A stretch of DNA of 64,000 bases from Saccharofermentans sp. (GTDB taxonomy: Bacteria > Bacillota > Clostridia > Saccharofermentanales > Saccharofermentanaceae), in the NCBI GenBank assembly GCA_024403675.1, contig JAKSRH010000001.1:62001-126000 (forward strand). The letters are read 5' to 3'. Numbering within the stretch: position 1 is the first letter of the stretch; every line of letters begins with the position of its first letter. Both the position numbers and the translations under genes were made by a program. The notes under the pieces were generated by a model. It was not told the origin of the DNA. It saw nothing but the letters and a program-made list of their open reading frames with translations, and did not search any database. Below are positions 45,072-54,204 of this stretch, piece after piece.

Positions 45072-46160
45072 ATGGAAAAGAGTGCAGCCAAGCGTAATGG
45101 CTTTGTAGATCTCCAGAGATTTATATTTGCCATAATAATTGTATTGTTTCATTCGGAAAATTACCGTAAGAGTATAATGCCGAATGGCTATATTGCTGTC
45201 GAGTTTTTCTTGGTTCTATCAGGCTATTTACTTGCTAGTAAGGCATACTCTTATAAGGGAACTGACCTTTGGAATGACAACGTTAAGTTGGTAATTCGTA
45301 AATTTAATAGTTTTTTCCCATTCTTGGCTATTTCTTGTGTTTTTGGAAGCCTTATTTATTCGATTTTCTTTGCATCAATAAAGAGCTACTTTAATGTGCT
45401 TTTGTTATCTTTTGTGGATTATATTCCGCTTCAGATGTATGGATTTTCTGGAATAATAATATCTGGTGTGTCCTGGTATCTGTCAGTGCTTCTCTTTAGC
45501 ACATTTTTGTTGTTTCCGATTCTTGTTAAGAATCGAGACGTTTTTGTTAAGTATCTGGCGCCTATTATCGTGCTTGTATTCTATGGAATTATCGAGAAGA
45601 GATCTGGTAGCTTCGGTAAGCCTGATAACTGGTATGGCATGGTGTATTCTGGCATGTTAAGAGGTATTGCTGGAATATCTTTAGGTACAGTCTCTTATGA
45701 GGTTCGTAAGAAGGTTGATTCCATAAAGTCTAGTAAGGCAAACCAGATTATGGTTACTATCGCCCCTATAGCAATTATTGTTGTGACTATTTATTTTGCA
45801 CTTTTGAGTGAAGGCGCTAGAAGTAACGAATTAATCTTTATTCCATTGATGCTTTTGCTTGTTGTGACATCCTTTTCTGACAAGAATAAGCTAGGTGTTG
45901 CCTTTAATGGAAGAGCATTTTCTTTCTTGGGTAAATTCAGTTTGTCAGTATATTTGTGCCACTACTACATCGCTAATATCATTCCGTTATTTGTGGAAGA
46001 CACAAAGTCTAGCATAGCAACTGTGGTATATTTGGGGGCAGTTTTGGTTACGGCTGCTATTAACTACGTCGTAGGAAAGCTATTAATTAACAAGAAGACA
46101 AGATGGTATACTATTTTTACTTTGGTTGTTTTAGTCTTAATTGCATATTTTTCTTTGTAA
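45072..46160 (+). CDS. Membrane acyltransferase, OafA/YrhL (AT3) family
   Basis: 362 residues, about ten membrane helices, with the AT3 hallmarks: opening NGFVDLQRFIFAIIIVLFHSENY (His as catalytic base in HS), EFFLVLSGYLLA, and the later WYLSVLLF and FSLSVYLCHYY. O-acylates cell-envelope polysaccharide or a small molecule at the membrane. GAGGAC precedes the ATG. Confidence 0.9.
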   Translation: MEKSAAKRNGFVDLQRFIFAIIIVLFHSENYRKSIMPNGYIAVEFFLVLSGYLLASKAYSYKGTDLWNDNVKLVIRKFNSFFPFLAISCVFGSLIYSIFFASIKSYFNVLLLSFVDYIPLQMYGFSGIIISGVSWYLSVLLFSTFLLFPILVKNRDVFVKYLAPIIVLVFYGIIEKRSGSFGKPDNWYGMVYSGMLRGIAGISLGTVSYEVRKKVDSIKSSKANQIMVTIAPIAIIVVTIYFALLSEGARSNELIFIPLMLLLVVTSFSDKNKLGVAFNGRAFSFLGKFSLSVYLCHYYIANIIPLFVEDTKSSIATVVYLGAVLVTAAINYVVGKLLINKKTRWYTIFTLVVLVLIAYFSL

Positions 46161-46163
46161 TTG

Positions 46164-46189
46164 TGCAACCTTGAAAAAGTAAATGCGTG
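46164..46189 (+). promoter_or_regulatory. Putative ECF-type promoter before the sigma factor gene
   Basis: TGCAAC (46164-46169), 16 bases, CGTG (46186-46189). The layout matches ECF promoters of the TGAAAC/TGTAAC-N16/17-CGT class and lies directly before the ECF gene, as expected for autoregulation. Confidence 0.5.
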
Positions 46190-46210
46190 TATAAGGGTAA
46201 GGAGGATACT

Positions 46211-46780
46211 TTGGAGGATAATCAAATTGTTGAGCTGTATTGGCAGCGCGATGAGAATGCTATTCTTGAGACACAGACTAAGTATGAGCGTTATCTCACA
46301 AAGGTAGCTAACAACATACTTAATAATGTTGAAGATAGTATGGAATCCGTTAACGATACTTACCTTAATGCTTGGAACTCGATGCCACCACATCGTCCCG
46401 AGATGCTCTCCACATTTCTTGCTAAGATTACACGTCGTTTATCTATAGATATTTTCCGTAAGCGCACAGCTGATAAGCGTGGCGGTACTGAATACGAGTT
46501 GTCTTTACAGGAACTTCAAGAAAGTGGATTCGAAGCAGGCGTTGATAGTGAAGTAGTAGACGAGAATGAGAGCAAACTTCTTGGTGAAGCGATAAACAAA
46601 TATTTGAGAACTCTTCCTGAGGAATCTCGCAATATCTTTATTGGTCGTTATTTCCACAATGACTCTATTAAAGATGTTTGTAACTACTATGGTTATAGCG
46701 AGACTAAGGTTAAAAGTCTTCTCTTTAGAATCCGTAATGGATTAAGAGATTATCTCGAGAAAGAAGGGTTTGAAGGATGA
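46211..46780 (+). CDS. ECF-type RNA polymerase sigma factor
   Basis: 189 residues with region 2 (ILNNVEDSMESVNDTYLNAWNSMPPH, split here by the usual DxxxDTY-type motif) and region 4 (LPEESRNIFIGRYFHNDSIKDVCNYYGYSETKVKSLLFRIRNGLR region). I choose TTG 46211 as start because AAGGAGG lies five bases upstream; a GTG further upstream would overlap it. The stop overlaps the start of the next gene (ATGA), a sigma/anti-sigma pair. Confidence 0.9.
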   Translation: MEDNQIVELYWQRDENAILETQTKYERYLTKVANNILNNVEDSMESVNDTYLNAWNSMPPHRPEMLSTFLAKITRRLSIDIFRKRTADKRGGTEYELSLQELQESGFEAGVDSEVVDENESKLLGEAINKYLRTLPEESRNIFIGRYFHNDSIKDVCNYYGYSETKVKSLLFRIRNGLRDYLEKEGFEG

Positions 46781-47469
46781 ACGCAAATAAGTTATCAGAT
46801 GCAATGAATTTTATTGATGATGATCTCCTTGCTGGCTGCGACGAGATTAGAAATCAGGCTTCATCAAAGGCAAAGACGACAACTATTTCTAAGGGCAAAA
46901 ACAAGGCGAAAATGACTCGCTTATGGGGTAGTATTGCAGCTGCTGCGGTTGTCCTTATTGTAGGTGTTACTGTCGTAACCCTTATGAATGACTCTAATAA
47001 AAAGAGTGTTAGTAAGCATCACCATAATAATCATAACGACAGCTTAACTAAGAGTGAAGAGGCACTCGAGACGGCTGCTGGTGTAGAAAATTTTGACATA
47101 TCTGATACAAATAGTGGTCCCAACAATGAGGAGCATGTTGCTACTGCCCCAGAGTATTTTGGTGCCGTTGATGGTGAAATAGAAGTTGAAGAGAATGCTT
47201 CAGATTATCGAATCATTGATGACGAAGAGTTTGCTGCGCTTATCGAGTCTTATACTACTCAGGGCAGAATGTATAATGGTTTGGTAGAGGGCGAAGAAGT
47301 CCGTTGCACATTTGATTACGTTAATTCTTATGGTGCAACAGTTACAGTAAAGACTGCTACATGGTCTGGCAATTATGTTCTTGTAGTGCCTTATGGCGCA
47401 TCAACATCTAGTACATATTATGCAATTTCTGAGGATGAAGCACTTCTCCTCGAAAGTTTTGGTGATTAA
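46777..47469 (+). CDS. Membrane protein, probable anti-sigma factor
   Basis: 230 residues. Cytoplasmic N-terminus (LSDAMNFIDDDLLAGC) of the kind found in Lachnospiraceae anti-sigma proteins, basic linker, one membrane helix (about 50-69), a His/Asn-rich extracellular stretch, then ~100 residues with beta character (VRCTFDYVNSYGATVTVKT). Translationally coupled to the sigma gene. Its extracellular domain would be the sensor; ligand unknown. Confidence 0.8.
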   Translation: MNANKLSDAMNFIDDDLLAGCDEIRNQASSKAKTTTISKGKNKAKMTRLWGSIAAAAVVLIVGVTVVTLMNDSNKKSVSKHHHNNHNDSLTKSEEALETAAGVENFDISDTNSGPNNEEHVATAPEYFGAVDGEIEVEENASDYRIIDDEEFAALIESYTTQGRMYNGLVEGEEVRCTFDYVNSYGATVTVKTATWSGNYVLVVPYGASTSSTYYAISEDEALLLESFGD

Positions 47470-47471
47470 AC

Positions 47472-48329
47472 TTGGGTATTGAGAAGGATATTGTCGACTA
47501 CAGAGATAATTTGAATTTTGTCTTTGGAGAGTACGGATACTATGGTGGTAACCAAAGATATCCTTCAGAGCATATTGATGACTATAAAGACCTAGTTTAT
47601 AATCATCAATTAAATTTTGGGTACGAGAATGTTATTGATTTCCTTCAGAAATTGAATTCAGAAGGTTGTACTTATACAGCCTTTGCTAATTCTGTATTTT
47701 TGTATTTCAGAGATGAGCCGGAGCTTTTTGAAGAAATATTCGAAATCCCATTTTATACGATTGATGGTAGACCTAATATTCACGCGCTTCTTGTGGATTT
47801 TTATTCCAGTATGGATAACCATAATCCTAAATATTTCCTTTTTTATAAGGAAGATTATGTTGATCGTAAGGAAGATTATTCAGCAATAAAAGGTTCTGGC
47901 GCCAATGATGTTCAAATTGAATGGCGATTCGAACGATACATGAGAAAGCATGGTATTGTAGTTGATGTAAAGCGTATAAAAAAGGAAAAGATAGACAAGG
48001 ACTTTGAAAAGTACTTTAGTCGTGGTCCTATTGTTGTTTCTACGAGACCTAATACTCTTTATGATATGAACGGCAAGGCCGTTTTTGATTCTCCAAACGG
48101 CCATGCAATGATGGTTACAAAGAAGTGCGAGAATGGTCTTCTAATGGTTTCTTCTTGGGGAAGAAAGTATTACGTAAAACCAAACTCGTATGAAAAATAC
48201 GAATACTATCAGCAAGTCATATACAAAGATATACCACGCTCAAAGTTTAAAAGATGGTTCGTAGCCAAAGTCCGCTTCCCACGTCCATGGTGGGTGAAGC
48301 TGTCTGTATGGGCTTACAATAATTGCTAA
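47472..48329 (+). CDS. Papain-like (C39/C1-fold) cysteine peptidase-like protein
   Basis: 285 residues. A Cys-His pair fits a papain-like fold: Cys66 in SEGCTYTAFANS, His211 in NGHAMMVTKK, then SSWGRKYYV, where most peptidases have Asn before SWG and this one has Ser. No signal peptide, so cytoplasmic. It starts at TTG 47472, two bases after the anti-sigma stop, with GGTGA near; no ATG is available nearby. Its position as third gene of an ECF operon suggests that the sigma factor controls it; whether it is an active protease is open. Confidence 0.7.
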   Translation: MGIEKDIVDYRDNLNFVFGEYGYYGGNQRYPSEHIDDYKDLVYNHQLNFGYENVIDFLQKLNSEGCTYTAFANSVFLYFRDEPELFEEIFEIPFYTIDGRPNIHALLVDFYSSMDNHNPKYFLFYKEDYVDRKEDYSAIKGSGANDVQIEWRFERYMRKHGIVVDVKRIKKEKIDKDFEKYFSRGPIVVSTRPNTLYDMNGKAVFDSPNGHAMMVTKKCENGLLMVSSWGRKYYVKPNSYEKYEYYQQVIYKDIPRSKFKRWFVAKVRFPRPWWVKLSVWAYNNC

Positions 48330-48345
48330 TAAATAACGAAGAATA

Positions 48346-49965
48346 TTAACCCCACAAAGCTGTGAGCATAGGGATAATCTGCTTCTTTCTACTCATGACA
48401 CCAGGGAGGAACAATTCATTCTCGCTAGGCTCAACAGAGAACGCGAATCTAATTGTATCCTCATTACCGATATAGAGGAGAACTGTACCTTCTACAAGTA
48501 CATCTGTGATCATGAGAAGCACGAGATCATACTTGTGTTCAGCCTTCATGATAGACATAGCATTGAGGAATTCACCCTTACGATTAAGCATCTTAGAAGA
48601 GTCAACACATGTAATCTGGCTAACACCGAGAGTCTGTTCAGCGATATGGAATTCTTTGAAGTCGGACTTAATAAGTTCATTAACAGGCTTGCTCTCGAGA
48701 GCTTCAGAGTTAAAGAGAATTTCACCAATCTCGTCAATGCTGACACGTGCGATACGTGAAAGTCTCTCTGCAATAGCAATATCACGCTGAGTGCAGGTAG
48801 GGGACTTGAACATAACAGTGTCAGAAAGAATAGCTGCTACCATAAGTCCTGCCATGCTAGGAGGTGGTGTTACACCGTGCTCCTGATACATCTCAGCAAC
48901 GATTGTTGTTGTGGAACCTACTGGTACATTACGCACGCTGATAGGCTGTGTTGTCTGAATGTCGGCGAGACGGTGGTGATCGATAATCTCCATAAGTTCT
49001 GCCTGGTCGAGACCTGGAACTGCCTGAGCAGATTCATTGTGGTCAACGAGAACGACTCTCTTACGGCGTGGACGGAGCAAGTGATAACGTGAAAGAGTAC
49101 CAACTACTCTATTATTTTCATTAAGGACAGGATAACTTCTGAAACGGCTCTTGAGTACGATTTCCTTTACGTCATCGATATAGTCATCGAGGTGGAAGCA
49201 AACGAGTTCTCCTGTGGAGCACGCTCTAGAAATAGGTGCAGCCTGGAAAATATGCTTAGAAATAGAAACAGCATCAAGTGGTGTGTAGATGACTAGTGTG
49301 TTGCTGTCAGGGAATTCCTTAAGAAGTGACTGATCAGCGGATGTGCCACAGAGGATAAGAGTGTTTACATTCATCTCAAGGGCGCGACGAATCACGTCTG
49401 GCTGGTTACCACAAAGCACAATAGTCTCTTTCTTGTTGAACAAAGTGATATCTTCACCAAGTGGAAGCGCAACTACGAGTTCACCAGAGATGCTGTCAAT
49501 CATGGAACCACCATCATTAATAATTTTACCCTCGATTACGCCAAGAAGGTTAAACAAAGGTAAGTCATCAATGTAGTTGTTGTCGATAGTGCTCATTGTG
49601 TAGTTAGCGATATCACCAGAAGAGAGTGTGCCATAGATAGTTCCGTCACTATTAACTACAGGAATAGTATTTGTACCTTCCTTATTCATGATGTGCCATG
49701 CGTGATCCAATGTAACAAAAGGATCGAGGGTGGAAGGTGTATCAAAATCAATATCTTTAACCTGAGTTCTTACGTCAACGATTCTCTCAGGTGAATCAAA
49801 ATTAAACTTCTCAAGAATACGGCGAGTCTCGTCGTTAATGTGGTCAAGACGGGCAGCTTCATAATCACGATCACCTGAAGCGTTGCGAAGCGCTGCATAT
49901 GCCATAGCTGATACAATGGAATCTGTATCAGGGTTCTTGTGACCAACTACATAAATTTTACTCAT
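48346..49965 (-). CDS. Manganese-dependent inorganic pyrophosphatase, family II, with CBS and DRTGG domains
   Basis: 539 residues. The DHH domain opens with GHKNPDTDS, interrupted at about 70 by CBS motifs and a DRTGG domain that bind adenine nucleotides, and resumes with VLVDHNES and DHHRLADIQT before the C-terminal DHHA2 part (GDRTT-like RKKQIIP). Nucleotide-regulated CBS-PPases of this size are typical of clostridia. They hydrolyse pyrophosphate to drive biosynthesis. GGGAGG precedes the ATG. Confidence 0.95.
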   Translation of the reverse strand: MSKIYVVGHKNPDTDSIVSAMAYAALRNASGDRDYEAARLDHINDETRRILEKFNFDSPERIVDVRTQVKDIDFDTPSTLDPFVTLDHAWHIMNKEGTNTIPVVNSDGTIYGTLSSGDIANYTMSTIDNNYIDDLPLFNLLGVIEGKIINDGGSMIDSISGELVVALPLGEDITLFNKKETIVLCGNQPDVIRRALEMNVNTLILCGTSADQSLLKEFPDSNTLVIYTPLDAVSISKHIFQAAPISRACSTGELVCFHLDDYIDDVKEIVLKSRFRSYPVLNENNRVVGTLSRYHLLRPRRKRVVLVDHNESAQAVPGLDQAELMEIIDHHRLADIQTTQPISVRNVPVGSTTTIVAEMYQEHGVTPPPSMAGLMVAAILSDTVMFKSPTCTQRDIAIAERLSRIARVSIDEIGEILFNSEALESKPVNELIKSDFKEFHIAEQTLGVSQITCVDSSKMLNRKGEFLNAMSIMKAEHKYDLVLLMITDVLVEGTVLLYIGNEDTIRFAFSVEPSENELFLPGVMSRKKQIIPMLTALWG

Positions 49966-50059
49966 GGACGTCCTCCCGATGAAATCTTTCTTCCAAGATT
50001 CTAATTACATTCTGTCAAAACTTCAATATAGAATGCCTCAAAGTTAACTATTTCTTAAT

Positions 50060-50088
50060 TTGACCTTGCCTAATAATAATAATAAAAT
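50060..50088 (+). promoter_or_regulatory. Promoter of the rsmC-like to DNase IV operon with a TAA repeat in the spacer
   Basis: TTGACC (50060-50065), 17 bases, TAAAAT (50083-50088). The spacer ends in four TAA triplets, so slippage could alter -35/-10 spacing by three bases. Confidence 0.65.
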
Positions 50089-50135
50089 ACAGGCGTATTA
50101 GACTGTAATAAAAGAAATTGGGGTAGATATTAGTT

Positions 50136-50756
50136 ATGGCACACTATTTTGATGCCGAGCCGATAACCGAATCTGTAAAGAAAACAGTAGATTATCGTGT
50201 TAACGGAATGAACTTTTCATTTGTGACTGATACAAATACTTTTAGTAGAAGTGGTGTCGACAAGGGCACTGATCTCATGATTACTACTGTTATCGACGAT
50301 ATTAAGGCGCGTGGTGCTCATAAGGGTGAGCGTCTACTTGACCTTGGCTGCGGCTGGGGTGTGGTTGGCATTACCATGAAGAAAGTATTTATGACTTTCG
50401 ACGTTACTCAGACTGATGTTAATAGCAGAGCGGTAAAACTTTCTAAGGAAAATGCCGAACTTAATCGTGTGAAGATTGACTTTCAGGTAGCAGGTGATGT
50501 TTGTGAGGGTATTCCAGCGGACAAGAAGTTTGATATTGTCATGACTAACCCACCAGTGCGTGCGGGTAAGAAGACGGTGTTTGCTTTTTATGACCAGGCG
50601 TATGAGCACATGGATCAGGGCGCTACTATTTATGTGGTTCTTCAGCGTAAGCAGGGTGCGCCATCTTCTGAGAAGAAGCTAACAGAACTTTTTGGTAACT
50701 GTGAGACTATTGCCATTTCTGGTGGTTATCACATTATGAAGTCGGTTAAGGAGTAA
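50136..50756 (+). CDS. RsmC-like class I methyltransferase
   Basis: 206 residues, single-domain member of the RsmC/RlmG family: opening GMNFSFVTDTNTFSRSGVDKGT, SAM motif LLDLGCGWGVVGI, and catalytic TNPPVRAGK. Probably methylates guanine in rRNA. First gene of a seven-gene co-directional run to 55031 with gaps of 0-20 bases. The ribosome site is weak (GGGGTAG). Confidence 0.9.
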   Translation: MAHYFDAEPITESVKKTVDYRVNGMNFSFVTDTNTFSRSGVDKGTDLMITTVIDDIKARGAHKGERLLDLGCGWGVVGITMKKVFMTFDVTQTDVNSRAVKLSKENAELNRVKIDFQVAGDVCEGIPADKKFDIVMTNPPVRAGKKTVFAFYDQAYEHMDQGATIYVVLQRKQGAPSSEKKLTELFGNCETIAISGGYHIMKSVKE

Positions 50757-50763
50757 TTCGTTT

Positions 50764-51738
50764 ATGCTTCCTTTCCCGTTTATTGATTCTATGTTGATGT
50801 TTTTCTTCTATGGATTCGTAGGTTGGATCGTAGAAGTTATTTACTATGGTGTAACTGAGGGAAAGTTTATAAATAGAGGCTTTCTTAATGGACCACTCTG
50901 CCCAGTATATGGTCTTGGTTTCTATGGCGTTATTTGGGCATTTGCACCGCTTGTTCATTCGGTGCCTCTTTTGTTCTTTGGTTCAGCGTTAGTAGCTACC
51001 ACGGTGGAGCTTATTGCAGGTGTTATCCTTTATCAGATTTTCCACTTGAGATGGTGGGACTACTCAGATTACAAATATAATCTCAATGGTTTTATTTGTG
51101 TGAGATTCTTCCTTTATTGGGGACTTGCTTGTTCTCTTGGCATGTACATCTTGCATCCAGCTTGTATGACTGTTATTCACCACATGCCCGGTAGACTAAG
51201 ATTCACATTGGTTGCTTGCCTTTCTGTAATTACTTTCGTAGATATTGTGGTAACAGCATCTACTATCTGGGGGCTTAATCAGAAGGCAAAGATTATTTCT
51301 AGTATTTCTGGTGGTATTCGTAAGACTTCAGATAAACTTGGTAGCCAGATCTACGATACTGTGGATACTATCGTTACAAAGACTTCTCCAGTGGTGGAGA
51401 CGACTCAGCATTCTTACGCAGAGTTCCGTGATTTGTATACAGCTCATAGGGAAGAGGAGAAATTACTTGCCAGAAAGCATCGTGTTGAGGAGAGAGCACT
51501 TCTTGGTTCATATGTGGCTGCAGGTAAAACGACTATTGTTAAGACAAAGGATGCTGCTGCAGAGAAGGTTATCCATTCTATTATGAATCTCAAGTCTGCC
51601 GAGATTCACATCTTGGAACGTATCCGTCCAGGTAGTAAAGATCCTAATGCAGAAGTTCTCAGATATATGAAGAAGAATATGATTGATACGCTCGGAGCTG
51701 ACTCTGATTATGAGTTTATTGACGAAGGAGAATTTTAA
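50764..51738 (+). CDS. PF06541-type membrane protein (putative ABC transporter type IV)
   Basis: 324 residues. About five membrane helices in the first 175 residues with the family motifs FYGFVGWIVEVIYYG, RGFLNGPLCPVYGLG and HLRWWDYSDYKYNLNGFIC; the C-terminal ~140 residues are a charged helical cytoplasmic region. Widespread in clostridia, function not established despite the family name. Confidence 0.88.
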   Translation: MLPFPFIDSMLMFFFYGFVGWIVEVIYYGVTEGKFINRGFLNGPLCPVYGLGFYGVIWAFAPLVHSVPLLFFGSALVATTVELIAGVILYQIFHLRWWDYSDYKYNLNGFICVRFFLYWGLACSLGMYILHPACMTVIHHMPGRLRFTLVACLSVITFVDIVVTASTIWGLNQKAKIISSISGGIRKTSDKLGSQIYDTVDTIVTKTSPVVETTQHSYAEFRDLYTAHREEEKLLARKHRVEERALLGSYVAAGKTTIVKTKDAAAEKVIHSIMNLKSAEIHILERIRPGSKDPNAEVLRYMKKNMIDTLGADSDYEFIDEGEF

Positions 51739-51740
51739 TT

Positions 51741-52259
51741 ATGAGAATAATGGTTGCATCTGATATCCATGGTTCCATTGGTACAGCAAATAGAATTATG
51801 GAAGTATTTGCTAGTGAGAAGGCTGATAAGCTCCTTTTGCTCGGTGACCTTCTTTATCATGGTCCACGTAATGACCTTCCTGAGGATTACAAGCCTAAGG
51901 ATGTAATTGCTGTGCTTAATGCACACAAGGTGGATATCCTCGCGGTGAGAGGTAACTGTGATACTGAAGTGGATCAGATGGTATTGGAGTTTCCAATCTT
52001 AGCAGACTATATCTATCTTAATTCGGATGACTTGGTAGTATTTGCTTCACATGGTCATCACTACAATCGTGATAATCCGCCAGTCTTCTTACCAGAAGGT
52101 GCTATACTTCTTAATGGTCACACTCATGTGGCAATGGATGAAGATTGTGGATCTTATAGATATATGAACCCAGGTTCACCATCTATTCCTAAGAATGGTA
52201 CAGCGCCTTCTTACATCATCATTGATGGCGGTAAGGCTGAACTTAAGAATTTGTATTAA
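51741..52259 (+). CDS. yfcE: YfcE-type phosphodiesterase
   Basis: 172 residues, single-domain metallophosphoesterase: SDIHGS, LGDLLYHGPR, GNCD, and NGHTHV with the conserved YRYMNPGSPSIPKN ending. AAGGAG precedes the ATG. It hydrolyses phosphodiesters in vitro in E. coli; the natural substrate is uncertain. Confidence 0.93.
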   Translation: MRIMVASDIHGSIGTANRIMEVFASEKADKLLLLGDLLYHGPRNDLPEDYKPKDVIAVLNAHKVDILAVRGNCDTEVDQMVLEFPILADYIYLNSDDLVVFASHGHHYNRDNPPVFLPEGAILLNGHTHVAMDEDCGSYRYMNPGSPSIPKNGTAPSYIIIDGGKAELKNLY

Positions 52260-52279
52260 TTGAATTGGAGGAAATAAAT

Positions 52280-53137
52280 ATGTCAGCATGTGATTCATGT
52301 CCATCAAAGTCTGGATGTACATCTCAGAGCTCTTGCCCAAGTGCTAATGGTCAGGCAAAGCCAAGTGCACCAGCTAAAGAGGCACAGAATGCTAATAGCA
52401 ATATCAAGAAAGTTATCGGTGTTTGCTCCGGTAAGGGTGGCGTAGGTAAGTCTTTTGTAACTACAATGCTTGCGGTGGAGCTTTCACGTAAGGGTTACAA
52501 GGTAGGTATTATGGATGCAGATATTACTGGTCCATCTATTCCACGTGCATTTGGCCTTACAGGCGTTCTCAAGGCAACAGATGAGAATCATATCGTTCCA
52601 GCTGAGACTGCTACAGGAATCAAGGCAGTAAGCCTTAATCTTCTTATGGAAGACGAGAATGCTCCTGTTATCTGGAGAGGACCAGTTATCTCAGGTCTCG
52701 TAAAGCAGTTCTGGACAGATGTAGATTGGGGAATGCTTGACGTTCTTCTTATCGATATGCCTCCAGGTACAGGTGATGTACCTCTTACAGTATTCCAGTC
52801 TTTACCACTTGATGGACTCGTACTTGTATCCACTCCACAGGATCTCGTTTCCATGATTGTTAACAAGGCTCGTAACATGGCAAAGATGATGAAGGTTAAT
52901 ATCATCGGTCTCGTAGAGAATATGAGCTACACAGTATGCCCACATTGTAATGAGAAGATTTCCTTGTTTGGTAACGATATGGCACTTAAGAAGGCTTCTG
53001 ATGAGGCTGGTGTTGCTATCCTTGATAAGCTTCCACTTGACCCAGAGACAACAAGCTATATCGACACAGGTCGCGCTGAGGCTGTAAAGGAAGAGTTCCT
53101 CACAAATACAATCGCTGAGATTGAGAAGTTGTTATGA
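52280..53137 (+). CDS. Mrp/NBP35 iron-sulfur carrier P-loop ATPase
   Basis: 285 residues. N-terminal cysteine-rich tail (ACDSCPSKSGC), deviant Walker A GKGGVGKS from residue 51, MDADITGPS and DMPPGTGDV, and a CPHC pair for cluster bridging. It delivers [4Fe-4S] clusters to apoproteins. I choose ATG 52280 after GGAGG; the frame runs five codons further upstream but overlaps that site. The stop overlaps the next start (ATGA). Confidence 0.95.
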   Translation: MSACDSCPSKSGCTSQSSCPSANGQAKPSAPAKEAQNANSNIKKVIGVCSGKGGVGKSFVTTMLAVELSRKGYKVGIMDADITGPSIPRAFGLTGVLKATDENHIVPAETATGIKAVSLNLLMEDENAPVIWRGPVISGLVKQFWTDVDWGMLDVLLIDMPPGTGDVPLTVFQSLPLDGLVLVSTPQDLVSMIVNKARNMAKMMKVNIIGLVENMSYTVCPHCNEKISLFGNDMALKKASDEAGVAILDKLPLDPETTSYIDTGRAEAVKEEFLTNTIAEIEKLL

Positions 53138-53694
53138 GAAAACTAATCGCTAAGATATTACTTTTGGTTATGTGTGTATCTTTTGTAATGGCCTTCTCTG
53201 GCTGTGACAAGGAGGAACCGGTAACTGGTGTAGGAACTTCTGATGCACCATATATGGAGTATCTTGGCGATTATGAATATTCCGCTACGCCTATTGCTAT
53301 GGTGTATGAAGAGGTAGAAGGTGAAGATGGGTTCTTCGGAATTCAATATCGTAAGGTAGAAGATCTCGGAGGACTAAGCACACAGGGTGATATTGCTATC
53401 TGTTTGTATTTCTATTCATCTTTTAATACTAGTGCAGCATCTCTTACAGCCGGGGTAGAAGATTTGGCACAGACATTAACAGGTAGAGTGCTTTTTGTAG
53501 CTATTGATGTTAGTGCTCATGAGGATATTGGTGAAGCATATAATGTATATCAATGTCCTGAGTTCATACTTATAAATGATGCCGCTAGAATATCTACTTT
53601 CGATAGTAGTTCCCATGATATGTGGACGATAAATGATGTAGCTTCTTGGCTCAGTGACAATGGATATGCGCCAGACTACAGCTTATTAGACTAA
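53134..53694 (+). CDS. Lipoprotein with thioredoxin-like fold lacking CxxC
   Basis: 186 residues; signal peptide with lipobox FSGC. The remaining sequence follows thioredoxin order: strand AICLYFYSSF, helix, strand VLFVAIDVSAHE, cis-Pro loop YQCPEFILIND. The redox CxxC position reads FNTSAA, so there is no disulfide active site; only one Cys remains near the cis-Pro. Likely a binding or chaperone-like surface protein. Coupled to mrp. Confidence 0.75.
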   Translation: MRKLIAKILLLVMCVSFVMAFSGCDKEEPVTGVGTSDAPYMEYLGDYEYSATPIAMVYEEVEGEDGFFGIQYRKVEDLGGLSTQGDIAICLYFYSSFNTSAASLTAGVEDLAQTLTGRVLFVAIDVSAHEDIGEAYNVYQCPEFILINDAARISTFDSSSHDMWTINDVASWLSDNGYAPDYSLLD

Positions 53695-53703
53695 GGAGTA
53701 TAC

Positions 53704-54204
53704 ATGGAATACGAGTATTTGATGACGATTGGTCAGGATAGTCATAGATTTGAGGAGGGTACTTTTGATGCCTCTGAAAATTTTGTAATGCTTGGTGGAT
53801 GTCAGGTTCCTCATACTAGACGTTTTTCTGCTAATAGTGATGGTGATGTCATTCTTCATGCGGTTACTAATGCTATTACAGGTTATACAGGTGTGCTTAT
53901 CTTAGGTGGTATAGCGGATGACCTTTGTCTTAATCAGGGAATTAAGGATAGCCGTGTATATCTTAAAAGAGCACTTGAGGATATGGGGGACGCTAAGATT
54001 ACTCACTTGTCACTAACTATTGAGTGTCTTCGTCCTAAGCTTAAGGAACACCTTCAGACTATTAAGGAGTCCTTGGGTGAGCTTCTTGATCTTGACCCAT
54101 CCCGTGTGGGAATTACTGCCACTACAGGTGAAGGTCTTACAGATTTTGGAAAGGGAGAAGGTGTGCAGGTGTTTGCCTGTATGACTATTCGTAAGCCACT
54201 ATGA
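53704..54204 (+). CDS. Divergent IspF-like protein (MEcPP synthase family)
   Basis: 166 residues. Family features kept: metal ligands in GQDSHRF (Asp and His), SDGDVILHAV (His), and ATTGEGLTDFGKGEGV at the C-terminus. But the GDIGxxFPDTD segment, which contributes substrate-binding aspartates in known enzymes, reads GGIADDLCLN. AAGGAG precedes the ATG. No other MEP-pathway gene is in the window. It may be a working but divergent enzyme or a changed-function homologue. Confidence 0.8.
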   Translation: MEYEYLMTIGQDSHRFEEGTFDASENFVMLGGCQVPHTRRFSANSDGDVILHAVTNAITGYTGVLILGGIADDLCLNQGIKDSRVYLKRALEDMGDAKITHLSLTIECLRPKLKEHLQTIKESLGELLDLDPSRVGITATTGEGLTDFGKGEGVQVFACMTIRKPL

